Below are positions 23,620 to 35,010 of a DNA stretch of 64,000 nucleotides, one piece after another. The notes under the pieces were generated by a model that was not told the DNA's origin, ran no database searches, and worked only from the letters and a program-made list of their open reading frames with translations. How positions within the stretch are numbered: position 1 is the stretch's first letter; the number at the start of each line of letters is the position of its first letter. A program made the translations under genes and the position numbers. The stretch comes from Incurvaria masculella. Its lineage: Eukaryota; Arthropoda; Insecta; Lepidoptera; Incurvariidae. The DNA lies in assembly GCA_946894095.1 (NCBI GenBank), contig OX335655.1, positions 14,012,001 to 14,076,000 of the forward strand, read 5' to 3'.

Positions 23620-23712
23620 TTTATGACCGAAGCGACAATGAAAGTTGTCCGTGTTTTACAACCAGTTCAATGCAGCGGAGGAATATAAGGAAGATCCTGG
23701 CATGCCACCTTA
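23620..23712 (+). repeat. SINE body fragment
   Basis: GACCGAAGCGACAATGAAAG through GATCCTGGCATGCCACCTTA matches only the second half of the shared SINE body. Head and tail are missing. Confidence 0.55.
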
Positions 23713-23796
23713 GTTTTCGGAAATAACCTTTACATGTTAAATAAAACATCATTCTGATAAATCTACTAAGTCTGAGAAAAATCCGAACACATCATT

Positions 23797-24168
23797 ATGG
23801 CAGACAGCCGAAATCAACTCAAGAGTAACTACCAGAGCTCTAACAGGCCAACGAACCTTAACAAACACCTGCACAGGATGAGGTTGACAGATACAGATTT
23901 ATGCAGGTTCTGTCTTGAACAAGAGGAGACACCGATCCACCTTCTGTGCGACTGTGGACCACTAATTCATAAAAGAAATGCCATCCTTGGGGGATACTTA
24001 CTAAACCCAGATGATATCAAAGTTATTACACCTCAAAAAATCCTGCACTTCCCGAAGGAGGCAGGAATTAAGGGTAAACTGTAAGAAGGGAAAAGTCACA
24101 ATAGATCTGGAAAGGTCGCAGTGACAGCGGACTAAAAATCTCGCAGCCCAACTTCAAATAATAATGGC
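23797..24168 (+). pseudogene. LINE ORF2 C-terminal zinc-knuckle fragment and 3' UTR
   Basis: A 95-residue frame (23797-24084) holds HLHRMRLTDTDLCRFC followed by EETPIHLLCDC. This gives a CX2C-X8-H-X2-C type knuckle at residues 36-51, the C-terminal finger of RNase-H-bearing insect LINEs. The residues before it are related but shortened, and no RT is present. About 85 bases after the stop, containing AAGTCACAATAGATC, look like the element's 3' UTR. The ATG is probably fortuitous; this is a 5'-truncated copy. Confidence 0.7.
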
Positions 24169-24489
24169 AGACTCTGATACAAATACATTCCGCGTTAGTT
24201 TGCCGCCTCGTCATTACCGTTCGAGTGAGCTAGCTCTCGACGTGTGTCATTTCTCGCCCCTGCATTGCCTCCGACTGAACGGGCCGTAATGCGTGTAAGT
24301 CGGTAGGAATGACGGTGTAATTAGCCAGCCGCGACTAATCGTTGGGCGAGACTTGGCTCACTTGCAGCACTCCCTATGCTAATTTCTGTTTCGCCGGCGT
24401 AATAAATTCTGCGCCGCACTCGAAGATCTACGATTTGTGTGCGGAAGAGAGCGAGCATTTTGGAGCCAATGAATCAGTAGCGTTTCGAC

Positions 24490-25235
24490 TAACGCCCGGT
24501 TCTACCACCTCCAGTTACAAAAATCCCAAAGTTATCTTTTGGTTACACCATACAAATATGCAATGTAACCGAAAGTTAACTATCGCAATAGTCGCAACAG
24601 AAGCTAAGACTAACGAAAAGTAGTACTTTGTGGCGTCAATTTGCATTACTTTGAGATTTCGTCCACACAAAATGTGTCAAAGTGACGTCACAAAGTACTA
24701 CTTTTCGTTAGTCACTCACTTTGACACGTTTTGTATGGACGAAATCTCAAAGTAATGCCAATTGACGTTACAAAGTACTACTTTTCGTTAATCTTAGTTT
24801 CTGTTACGACTATTTATCTTAGCCTCAGGCTGAGATAAATAGTCGTCACTGAGGTTGAGATAAATAGTCGTAACAAAAACTAAGGCTAACGAAAAGTACG
24901 ACTTTGTGACGTCACTTTGCATTACTTAGGCTGAGATAAATAGTCGTCGCCGAAACTAATGCTAACGCAAAGTAGTACTTTGTGACGTCACTTTGACACA
25001 TTTTGTATGGACGAAATCTTAAAGTAATGCCAATTGACGTCACAAAGTACTACTTTTCGTTAGTCTTAGTTTCTGTTACGACTATTTATCTCAGCCTTAG
25101 AGATTTCGTCCATACAAAATGTGTCAAAGTGACGTCACAAAGTACTAGTTTCCGTTAGTCTTACTTTTTGTTACGACTATTTATCTCAGCCTTAGTTTCG
25201 GTTACGACTATTTATCTCAGCCTAAGACCATTAGC
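24490..25235. mobile_element. Nested palindromic MITE cluster
   Basis: Several copies of one fold-back element overlap or nest. GACTATTTATCTCAGCC or its complement appears seven times in both orientations (about 24810, 24830, 24855, 24930, 25080, 25173, 25207). AAAGTAGTACTTT or a close variant also appears seven times. TGACGTCA occurs at 24683, 24907, 24983, 25035 and 25130. The left edge (24492-24550) belongs to another MITE, related to 10968-11045. Confidence 0.65.
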
Positions 25236-25557
25236 CAATATTGTATTGATAAAAGTGTACCTTTTTCGTGTCTCTTATTTTTGTTTACGAAATTCTAGTT
25301 TAAAAAAAAGGATTATCTCACAGACGCTAATCCCCAAGCCTAGTCTAATGGCCTCTCCCCCACAAACTGCAAAGCCGTGGCATTCCAACAGCGCCCTAAT
25401 AAAGGCTAAGCAGGAGCGATTCGGATCTGTGGCGGCGCGGCTCGGCGCTATCTGTCCGAATCTCGGCGCCTGCGCACACCCGACGCGCTGGCGCCATCTA
25501 GCGCGATCCAAACGCCCCGCGCCGTTCGGGTTTTTTTTATTTAATAGATTTTTGTTA

Positions 25558-25884
25558 AGAGGATAACGAGGTGATCGAGTTCTATACAATGGCTCGTGCC
25601 TGATTCCTCACTCAAATTAAGAAATATGTTTCTGATATTTTGCAAAACAACTGAGAGCCACGTTTTTACGTTTTGATTTTTGTGATAACGTATATCCATG
25701 ATATACGCCTTTAAACATTTTCATACAAATTTTCATGGATATTACTTACGTTATCAAAGAAATCAAACCGTAGCTCCTAGTTGATTTATTTAATGTGATA
25801 CAAATATTCAAAACATATTCTTAAATTGAGTGAGGATTCAGACACGAGCCACTGTATCGAACTCGATCACTTCATTATCCTCTC
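25558..25884. mobile_element. Long fold-back MITE
   Basis: The two halves are reverse complements with few mismatches. GAGGATAACGAGGTGATCGA on the left pairs with TCGATCACTTCATTATCCTC on the right, and pairing continues through GGCTCGTGCCTGATTCCTCA. The arms cover most of the element, about 327 bases, with no coding capacity. Confidence 0.72.
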
Positions 25885-26571
25885 AAGACCATTATTTTAA
25901 AACTTTAATATATTACATAGAAATTGCGAATCGAGGGTTTAGTTGTGTTTTAACAAAATTGTTCCTATTTTTTAGTTAGACATTGGCCATGTATGTATAT
26001 AGATACGACACGGCCGTCGTATCATTAATTTGAGGTTATTCAACGACTTGGTCTAGACATTTTTTGAAGCAATACAATAACCTCAATTTGAATTGTTCAT
26101 AACTGAAAGGATAACTATTTTAATTAAAATAAACACTATCTTTGAACAACCTAACCGTTGAAACATCCTAGTTATGCACTTTTTCAAATATTGTGTCGCC
26201 ATATCTGTGGTCGATACGTGTATATTCCACGAGTCTTGTCCGTGTAATCTTTAGTAACCTGGTAAATAATATTTCAATAATGATACATATAACAAATAGT
26301 TAGACTGTACCCGTCGTTAAAGCGCAGACAGACGTTTTTATAGTGAGTTTGAAATGTTTTACTGAGGCCGTGTAGTAAAATAAAAACGCAATAAAATCGT
26401 AACGCGCATTGTATTGTGTCGAAGTAATATTTACGATTGGTGTTGCCCGAGATGGCAGATGGCGGGGTACCGTAGGAGTGAACATGCACGGGCTTCCTGC
26501 CGACAGTGTCCCAAAGTCGGCAGTAGGTAAACTCGGACCTATCGCGATCGCCAAGGGCTAGCGCTCGATTT

Positions 26572-26750
26572 AGCCCCGATTGCACGAAGAGAGGGCTGGG
26601 TTAATCAATGTTCAAACACGCCACTTTTGGTCAACCGCATGGAGTTCCTTCCATACTGTTCTTACAAAGTGACATGTTTAATCATACGTTGACGTTGATT
26701 TTTTGTATTTTCGTGCACTCGGCCCTTAATTTTCTTCACAAGTATTCAAA
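26572..26750 (+). repeat. MITE with GATTGCACGAAG end, copy 2
   Basis: Best copy: it begins GCCCCGATTGCACGAAGAG and ends TCGTGCACTCGGCCCTTA, so its ends are imperfect inverted repeats. Confidence 0.55.
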
Positions 26751-29700
26751 TGTCGTCACACATTAACAATGAAGCAACAGCTACTAACTACATAGAGCTG
26801 CGCCGCTCCTTGTGTTGGAAGTGATCTTACTGGATCCTTCTCTACTGGGATGCCTGAGTCTAGATGTTAGTGCATTTTTGTATGAGGAATGTATCTATAT
26901 CTACAACGCATATGTTTACTAGACTATGTACCTAGTCTTATAAAAAAAAAAGCGATCCAAAAAAACGATAGAGCCATTATCAGTCTTGTACTGCTATTCA
27001 TCTGCGTCTCATTGAAACATATCAATTCCGGCTTAAATACCTTTTTTTTTTTTTGGTTTTACCAAAAAACTACCACCTTACCGAAACCAGCTGCATAACC
27101 TTTTTATTTTGCTTGTTGCCATCGCGACAGGAGCAGGCATTTTTAGTCGCGACTGAATGTCAGAATAACAATCACTGACTCTAACGGCTGTCTTAAATCC
27201 ACCATTTCGTCAGCTTTAAATTTTTTTTAATAATATGTATCTTAACGATAATTTTAAAAACTGCCTTCTTCATTGCGGTGGAGGTCGGTGGTTCGAATAT
27301 TCACCAATAGATAATGATAGTTTTTTTTATCATTTAAGCTACCTAGGAGATGCCTAGAGTAAGTATATTCAGATTAAAAGTCTTAGGCGTACTCTCGAGC
27401 CTTTCCGGTTTTACCAACGAGATTCAACATTCAGTAAGTACACAATTTATCTAAAAATGTATTTTATTGCAGCCCTTTGTGTCCCATTTCAATGCATACC
27501 TTTTATGGTAAGCCTATTGTATTTGTAAGAATTTACATTCAAACATACATATTTATAAGAATTCCCATTTTAAAAGTGCGGCTTAGTGGCGTTTTACCAC
27601 CAACAGTACCTTGTCAGCTTGCTCCGGCAACATTATAAAATCGATCAAGCCGTTTAGGCTGATCGAAAGAAATATACATGCATACATACATACACTCGAA
27701 AAATATAACCCTCCTTCTTGCGCAGTCGGGTAAAAATGAGTAGAAGTAGAATGGGCGAGACGTATAAAAAACCTGTTCACACAACAGATTGACTAAATCA
27801 TATTTTCAAGGTCATACAGATAAAAGGTGTGAGGTTTTACAAAATTAACTGTAATTTTGTTTTTCATTTCATTTTTTCATTTCATTTATTTAAACTTATT
27901 GGTAGTCAAACTACACCAAGTTACGTCACAAAGATCCGCGGATTCGATCAACCCAGTAAAGAAGAACCTGCAAAGAAACTTCACGGGTTTACATAACAAG
28001 GATTTGCAAAAAGGATTTTATGTTAACATTTAATTAGGACTTTTACAATTACATATGATTATTACTTTGATATAACGGGCAATATACGTACACATTGAAT
28101 GATTTACAGTGCACCGTGTAATCGTGACTTGGAAACACACATACATAGGTTTGTGAGTTATTATAGTTACGTTCGTAAACGTTGCGTTAGGTCCCGAATG
28201 GAGCCACTTTTCATTTCAACAGCCCGCGCTTACGTAGGAGTTTGTGAAAATAATTAAATGTTGCAGCGCGCGAACGTGCGAGCTTCCTACGACGAATTTA
28301 AGAGGCGAAATGTAGCATATACGTAGAATCTTGCTTACTTCTTGTTTGCTTTTGAGAACGAACCGTTTCTCAAACTCATTGCCGCACCGCCAGGATATGG
28401 AACTGTCTACCGGAGGATGCCCTGACCTGAGAGTTTTCATAAGTAAGCTCGATAGCTCAGCCTTAGTCCGAAAATCCGCTGGCATGGCGCCTCGCTGAGC
28501 GTGGTTTCGCGAGGCGAGGTGTTTTTGGCTTTTCTGAGAACCTTTGGTTTTTCATAAAAAAAAGAACATTTTGTAAAAGTTGTACTCTCGATGTTGTGCA
28601 TGTTTTTAATAGCTGTAAGGTCCTTTTATTGCGACTTATTCATTTAGAAGTATTGTAAATATATTTTGAGAATCGTTTTTTTGTTAACACTTGTTTACAA
28701 AACACTTTTCTCATAACAGCTAAATACAGAATCGCATGATAGAGAAAAAAGTTTCGCTATATTTTTTTTTTATAAATCCTACAAATATATCTTACGCTTG
28801 CCAGTCAGTTGTGTCGGTTTTAGTGGTTGTATTTTAATATGACTTAAGAAATATTTTTGTTGTTGTAATATGTTGTCTTAAAATAAAACAACATTCGCGA
28901 GCAGATTCAACGCAGCGAGGAGGCACCTCCGCTGTCTACGCAGCGAGCCACCTCCGTCGGGCTCTGAATCCTTCTTACTCAAAAAACAACGTGAAATCAC
29001 CATAATCCGCAATGAAGTTTGTATGAAAATGAAAACTACGGATTTTAATAAGTTTTACGTACGTTGTATGTATTAATAAAAAGTTAATCATTAAAGATTA
29101 CATTTCTTTTAAGTCAATCAACCTGGCCCGGTACGTTTCATCAAGTAACCTAGGTCTGCACTTTTTAAGGTGATTAACCTTTCGGAATGTTTTTATCAAA
29201 CGCTCTTTTTAGTTAAGATTCTAAAGCAGAATCTATACATTAAGAAAAAGAGACTCGACGATTTTACGATATAGCTGTTGATGAGCGAACAACTCACTTG
29301 CTCACGGCCGGTGGTGAAGTTTATGAGTTAATTCTGCGGTAAAAAGGCGAGAATAGCACAATAATGATACGTCATTATACCACACCTAACGCCACACTAG
29401 CCCACGCCGTACGGGTTCTAACTACACCCGCTGCCACAACCCACTGCAGCAATAGTAGGATAATAACATAGAGCTCACTTACAGAAGAGACACAATTTAT
29501 ATATTAGGTACTATGTTATGCATACCGAGTGAATCACGAAAATACTTGTGAATTTGGGATGCGAATATATACATTCGTTTGAAATGCTGTCCATACAATT
29601 ATCTTAATTTGAAAATGATGACATAAAAAAACCTCGTGTAGCATGTAATAACTGACATCGACCCATCCCGAACCTCAGGAGTTGCATGCGACGGGTACAT

Positions 29701-29825
29701 TTAAGAAATTTTACTTATATGGATGAAATGATGAAGAGTATGATTACAAAACTGAAAACTTAATTACCCATTAAACTATAACTATTTGAGGGTATGTATT
29801 AGAATATATTTCACCCTATAAACAA

Positions 29826-29852
29826 ATTATATTATATATATATATATATATA
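29826..29852. repeat. (AT)n microsatellite
   Basis: About ten TA units followed by TAGAGGAG, in a very A+T-rich stretch. Confidence 0.7.
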
Positions 29853-30151
29853 GAGGAGATATTTTATTTATAATGCACATACTATATTCTCTATTTGTTT
29901 GAATAAACTGCTAATAAAGAAAAAAAAAACAAATTATGATTCATACATATATTTCTGATAAATGAATATATATGTATTTAATATATTTTTACATGAAAGT
30001 AATTATCAAAATAGTTTTATAGCTCTTCTAAGCGAGTTTGGATAATTTTGTCGTTTTTGTTTAACTATCGTACCTCCATTTGTGTACTTAATATTACTGT
30101 GACGACTGGTCCTCTAGCACAAACATAGCTTAGTTGGGGAATATATGAATC

Positions 30152-30472
30152 CTTTTTTGTATGTAACTGGACATGGATGGCTAATACCGAACTGACGGTC
30201 AGATATTAGCTTAACACACCACATGGGAACTAGGTGCCATGCCAGGAGGTTCTTTCAATCACAGACAATTTTCATTTCCGCGTCGACCAACTTTAATTCA
30301 ATGCGATGGTACCAACCCGGGCGGGATTAACCCTACCGCCTAGTAAGTAAGGAATTGGACCTACAGTGTTACGTGGAATCTGAACCGCAGTCAGCCTCAA
30401 CGGTTGAAAATGGTCACCCATCCAGAACCTAACCACGCTCAGAGGTGTTGCACACTGAGCTACCGAGGCTGA
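30152..30472 (-). mobile_element. SINE, mosaic tRNA-like/5S-like head, reverse
   Basis: On the minus strand GCCTCGGTAGCTCAGTG (tRNA A-box type) is followed by GAGCGTGGTTAGGTTC and TGGATGGGTGACC (5S-like), then the shared body and a T-rich end at 30152-30157 (poly-A in sense). Confidence 0.68.
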
Positions 30473-31680
30473 CAGATGAAGCGGCTGACATCCCTGTATT
30501 AGTTGTAACTTTATTTCTACAATAAATATTTTTGTTTTGTTTTAATTTCAAAGTTCAATAAAAATAGTAAATATATGATTTGTGTTGATTATACATTTGC
30601 ATGTTTACTGATTTGATGCGAACAATATTATAGGGCAAAGGGCGCGGACCGCCTACGGCATGCACTCACCGGTGTCGCAGCTCTAGAATCCCCATGCCGC
30701 TGTTTTCCAGAAGCGAAGTCGAGACGCGGGAAAATTGCAAGAACCGACGTAAAGTACGTCCTATAGCCGTCATTTTGCATCACCTTCGCGACCGCAACCC
30801 GCACTTACTCGTTAATAAGCATTATTTGTATTCAATCATCCGCCGTCAGCGATCTAAGTAAATGATCCGTGTGAAATTGGAATTAGAAATACAATGTAAA
30901 TGTAAAATAGGTACGAAAGTGGCTCCATCTTATTTCCATATCCGAAAACGTGTATCCATGCAGTTGCGCCATCTATTGTTCGTCCCTTCGGCATTGACCT
31001 AAGGGTGAAACATCTAGGTCTATGCTTCTGGTCTTCGAAGTATAATTATTTGTGTTAACAGCATTGTTGCCGACCGACATAAATAAATGCCCATATAAAC
31101 TAAAATAGTTAAACGTATCTATTTTTTTATTATTGTTGCTGAGAATTGCAATTTTTCATTGCTGCTTCGACCATATTTCATCGAACACGATGTTACCAAC
31201 CCTAACCTAGAAGCTTAACCGTAATTTCTTTACACCGGCTCGAATTCGTGACGAAATGTACTTACTTATCCAGCTCAGAAAGTGCATGAACTGAGCAGGG
31301 ATTTGAACCGAGACATCCGGCACGCAAGGTAAGTACCGCGCCACCAAGCTCCGAGTCGCTCATACATATATAGTATCATAGTATAGTATAGTATAGATAG
31401 TGCCATTCGGAGCATAATTTACAGGCTAACTACGCGAGGTTGGCGGACGCGCCGGATGCTGCGGCCGCGGCGGAGGTATAACCGGATCATACAAACTTTA
31501 GAGATACGAGGGTAAGGGCTCGTTAATATCGGCAATTAAAACCGATAGTTTACATAGTCGCCGAACATGCTGCTACACTGCCACTCTCGGTTATAGATTT
31601 AATATTAAAAATGTAACGCTTTCGTTTTTTTTCCTGAGCGTAATTGGTAAATAAATACGAGAAGAGACTCTATTACTATA
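30473..31680. other. No gene seen
   Basis: Holds a decayed SINE and a short GTATA repeat near 31376-31400; 31435-31485 is G+C-rich. No exon is supported. Confidence 0.4.
31145..31352 (-). mobile_element. SINE, tRNA-like head, decayed and truncated
   Basis: The tRNA-like head (GGTTCAAATCCC as B box on the minus strand, near 31303-31292) and linker are clear. The body is shortened and worn, and the 3' third is missing. Confidence 0.55.
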
Positions 31681-32197
31681 TACAAAAGGGGAAAGAAGAT
31701 CACGCCCATATTTCTTGCAGAGATCCAAAATTTTGCTCAAAATAGCTTTATTTGATCGAACTAGATGTCTGATGAACATTGGCATTGTAAAATTGTGTTT
31801 GGTTTCTAAGTAATAAAGTCCGAAAGTTCGAATTTTTCGCGCGTTTTATACAATAACTTTGGAGGTGGATTACGCAATGATAAAGTAAGAACATCGTAAA
31901 AAGATTAGTCATCAGACATAGCTTATTTAATCAAGATTTATGATCTATTTGGTTTTTTTAGATTATTGACTACAGCGGTCGTGGTTTTCTTTTAGCTATA
32001 AGTCGTTTTGAAATTAAAATTTTCGTAAATCTTACCAAATCATACACTATGCACTTTGTCTTTTTTGTGGACATGTTGAATCTTCCTCATCACGGAGCCT
32101 GTCTTATTCTTTGAAACAGAGAAGGCCCCAGAGACGGTTTTGTACCGTGCCCGCGAATGAATGAAAATTAGGCCCGCCGGGTTGGGCCACCTTAAAA
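31681..32197. mobile_element. TTAA-type MITE, left end missing
   Basis: From TACAAAAGGGGAAAGAAGAT to GGGTTGGGCCACCTTAA this matches the 19736-20281 element closely. The first about 27 bases, including the left inverted end, are absent. Confidence 0.7.
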
Positions 32198-32250
32198 GAA
32201 ATCACTTTCAAAAAATCGCTAAGCTCATCGATTGCGCAGGTTTACACCAT

Positions 32251-32319
32251 TGAATAGAGCAGGCATTTTAGGGATACACTGGCGATTAAGTGTCTCCCCG
32301 CAAATGCCTGCTCTATTCA
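32251..32319. repeat. Hairpin with 18-bp perfect stem
   Basis: TGAATAGAGCAGGCATTT (32251-32268) and AAATGCCTGCTCTATTCA (32302-32319) are exact complements around a 33-base loop. Could be a MITE remnant or a transcribed hairpin. Confidence 0.7.
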
Positions 32320-32534
32320 TAAACCTAAGAAATGGAAGAGCTGAGATTAAAATTCAATAATTGATTTGTAACTCGTAATAGAGAATACACACATTTACGG
32401 TTTTTTTAGTTTTTATTACTGTTTAAAGTCAAACGAAATCCCACTAAGACTTGAGTATCTATATGACCAAATACACGTTGTTACCCTTTAACATTGATTT
32501 TGGTAATTCATCAAAGCTCTGAAGCCATACAAAA

Positions 32535-32788
32535 AACCGGGCAAGTGCGAGTCGGACTCTCTACGAAGGGTTCCGTCCCATCGTACAAGATTTAACTTTA
32601 TTTTTCATTATTTTATAATGTTACCTATTTGTTGTTATAGCGGCAAAATAAATACGTATTCTGTGAAATTTTCAGCTGCCTACCTATTACAGTTCATGAG
32701 ATACAGCCCTGTGACAGACGGACGGACGGACAGTGGAGGCTTAGTAATAAGCTTCCGTTGGCACAGTTTGGGTACGGAACCCTAAAAA
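32535..32788 (+). repeat. CCGGCC...ACGG repeat
   Basis: Starts ACCGGGCAAGTGCGAGTCGG and ends GGGTACGGAACCCTAAAAA, with only three ACGG units in the core. Confidence 0.75.
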
Positions 32789-32949
32789 AACAACTATGTA
32801 TTGGAATGTCATCAAGAGTAAGAGGGGCCAATCTCATGGAGCTTTATCCTCTCGAATTACCAAGTCGGGTTCAGACAATGTGTGACAACGGGGCTAAATG
32901 AAATCCTGTACCGATACCGAGGCGGTTACAATGGTAAATTTACTCGCCG

Positions 32950-33135
32950 GGAGATCAGGTAAATGAGTGATTAAATCTGACGTTAAGCTACATTTCGTAC
33001 CATGCTAACTGATAAAGGACGTGTTATTTGGAAAAGTTAACTGAAATTACCAGTTATCATGGTACAATATGCAACTAAACGGCAGATTCAATCGCTCATT
33101 TGCCTGCTCACCCGACGAGTTAATTTCCCATGGTA
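32950..33135. repeat. Fold-back MITE (CAGGCAAGTGAG family)
   Basis: GAGTGATTAAATCTGACGTT and CATTTCGTACCATGCTAAC on the left pair with CATGGTACAATATGCAACTA and CAGATTCAATCGCTCATTTG on the right. It ends near CACCCGACGAGTTAATTTCC. Confidence 0.6.
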
Positions 33136-33504
33136 ACCTCTTGGAGACTGCAGCGTTCTACACTAGTCGCAATGCTACAGAACATCAGATGATTTACAAA
33201 CGATTTACACAATGAACGTCTCGCTTATTCCTAGGTAGTTAGGTACACATTAGGTGGTAGGGTACTCATGTTAAACTCGACGCAGAATGGATGCAACTGT
33301 ATGTGAATGTCCCTCGCAGCAGTGGCTCTACCCTGCCACGCAAGTTCCCTATGCCAACAAGAATTGACAGTTGGAACGTGCTCAACAGGGCAAACCAGCA
33401 GCGAGCACTTCGCCTTCTCGACACGACACGGCATACACATACTTACCCTTTTACCGTAGAATATAAATCTCTAATCAAAGGAACGTATTTATTCTGCGCA
33501 CTAA

Positions 33505-33715
33505 ACTCATGCGGGTCCCCTTCAAAAAGTCCAAGAAGCATAAGGTCCAAAACCCAGAACGTCCAAAAGTATTTATGTTTCGTGTGTATTATAAAATGCA
33601 TATAATATAACCTAACCTAACCCAATTAAAAATATCCGTTTTCGTTAGTATTTTGGACGGTATGGGTTTTGGACCTTGTGCTTTTTGGACTTTATGATGC
33701 ATCCCCACGCATATG
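33505..33715. repeat. Inverted repeat with telomere-like centre
   Basis: AAAAAGTCCAAGAAGCATAA and GGTCCAAAACCCAGAACGTC pair imperfectly with GGACGGTATGGGTTTTGGAC and CTTGTGCTTTTTGGACTT. The spacer holds AACCTAACCTAACCC (33608-33622). Probably a MITE. Confidence 0.55.
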
Positions 33716-34279
33716 ATTTAAATGAATATTTTCGAAGATATTACAGATTTAAAAATTGCGGGTCGTAGCGTTTGCGGCGGTACCGGCCGGCCGGGGCGGC
33801 GGGAGCGTGCCTATAAATAGTTGAAAATAATATTTTTTTAAATTATATTATGCCCGTGCAAAGCCGGGACGGGCTGCTAGTATTCTATAAAACAACCGAC
33901 TCAGATGAGCTCTCTGTCTCTTGAAAGAATCCTCTAAAAGATTCTCGTGGAACACGGAACTGTCATTTTCAAAATAACGATTTATTTTTTCTGTGCATGG
34001 CCTGGCATGACAGCCACATGGCGCCACATAAAAATACGCCACAGTTTCCTTTAAAGGTAATAGGTTGTTGACCAATTAAACTGAGTTAATATGAATAGCT
34101 ACCTTGAAATGGATGTAAAACACGGACAATGTAATTGCCAGTGATTCGCGAGTAAACATAACCTCTACGTGATAGCTTGGCATAGTTTTGTGTGGCGCCA
34201 TCTGGTGGTAAAGCTTTGCGCCGTGCACCCCATCGAGATAGATCTAAATGAAATGAGCTCGCTGCTAGAAAACAGCATG
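33716..34279. other. No gene seen
   Basis: A GGCCGGCC-rich patch at about 33770-33815, then plain sequence. A short match to the SINE body (AAAACACGGACAATG) lies at 34118-34132. Confidence 0.4.
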
Positions 34280-34460
34280 AAAGTGTGCGCGTGCGCCTCG
34301 CTACCTGCGCCCGCGCTGCGCCGCGCGACCTTGCCGCGGGGTCGACGCACCTCCGCTGCCGCGTCGCGCCACCGATACAGATCTAGGGCCGCGGCTGCGT
34401 GCGCGCACGGATCGCTCGCGGCGGGCGCGCCTTGATTGGTCCCTCCGGGTGTGACGTCAC
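34280..34460. promoter_or_regulatory. CpG-rich segment with CCAAT and CRE-like sites
   Basis: This stretch is far richer in G+C and CpG than its surroundings. It contains an inverted CCAAT (ATTGG, 34435-34439) and a palindromic TGACGTCA (34452-34459) next to the small MITE. It could be a promoter or enhancer, but no start site or exon can be tied to it. Open frames here are Ala/Arg-rich and look like composition effects. Confidence 0.25.
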
Positions 34461-34475
34461 GCGGAAGGCAGATCT

Positions 34476-34617
34476 GAAGCCAAAGTCCGCTAATAGATAT
34501 ACTCCACTTTCGAGCGTTAGCGTTAAGAGATAACCCGGGAATCACGCAAAATTGCACCAAACCACTAAAATGCATCACGCTCGAAAGTGGCGCTATCTAT
34601 TCGCGGACTTTGGCTTC
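34476..34617. repeat. Small fold-back MITE (GAAGCCAAAGTCCGC)
   Basis: Perfect inverted ends GAAGCCAAAGTCCGC (34476-34490) and GCGGACTTTGGCTTC (34603-34617), with a second perfect inner pair CCACTTTCGAGCG (34504-34516) and CGCTCGAAAGTGG (34578-34590). Length 142 bases. Confidence 0.65.
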
Positions 34618-34632
34618 TGGGAAACTTCGCCG

Positions 34633-35010
34633 GTCGAACAGGCAAGTGAGTGATTATATCTGACGTTTAGTTGCATTTCGTACCATGCTAACTGTCAACC
34701 AAGTGAAGCTATGCAGCCAGATGCCAGCAGCTAGTCACATGCCATGAAGTGAACACTTGGCGAGTTTTTTTACCATGGTAAGCCTCCAGGGGTTTGAGAT
34801 AGATAATCAACTCGCTGGATGAACAGAAAAGTTAGTGATTAAATCTGACGTTAAAATACGTTTCGTACTATGCTAAACGACATGTTATTCGGCTGTGATC
34901 TGACATTTGCCAGTTATCATGGTACGAAATGCAACTAAACATCGATTTTAATAACTCACTTGCCTATTCACCCGGACGAGTTTATTGATCATGGTAGACC
35001 CTGGCCGTTT
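34633..35010. repeat. Two adjacent fold-back MITEs (CAGGCAAGTGAG family)
   Basis: The first copy (34633-34790) has a left arm ending TTTCGTACCATGCTAACTGT and a rearranged centre. The second (34797-35005) is complete: AGTGATTAAATCTGACGTTA pairs with ATCGATTTTAATAACTCACT, and TTTCGTACTATGCTAAA pairs with ATCATGGTACGAAATGC. Confidence 0.55.

Larger units (their letters stand above)
25885..30151. other. No gene seen
   Basis: Contains one MITE (26572-26750) and the (AT)n run; otherwise plain A+T-rich sequence with poly-T tracts. Nothing supports an exon. Confidence 0.4.

Noticed and set aside
25168..25589. Open frames of 132 and 104 codons on opposite strands
   Set aside because: They run through the palindromic MITE cluster, a CpG-rich patch and the next fold-back MITE; composition explains them.
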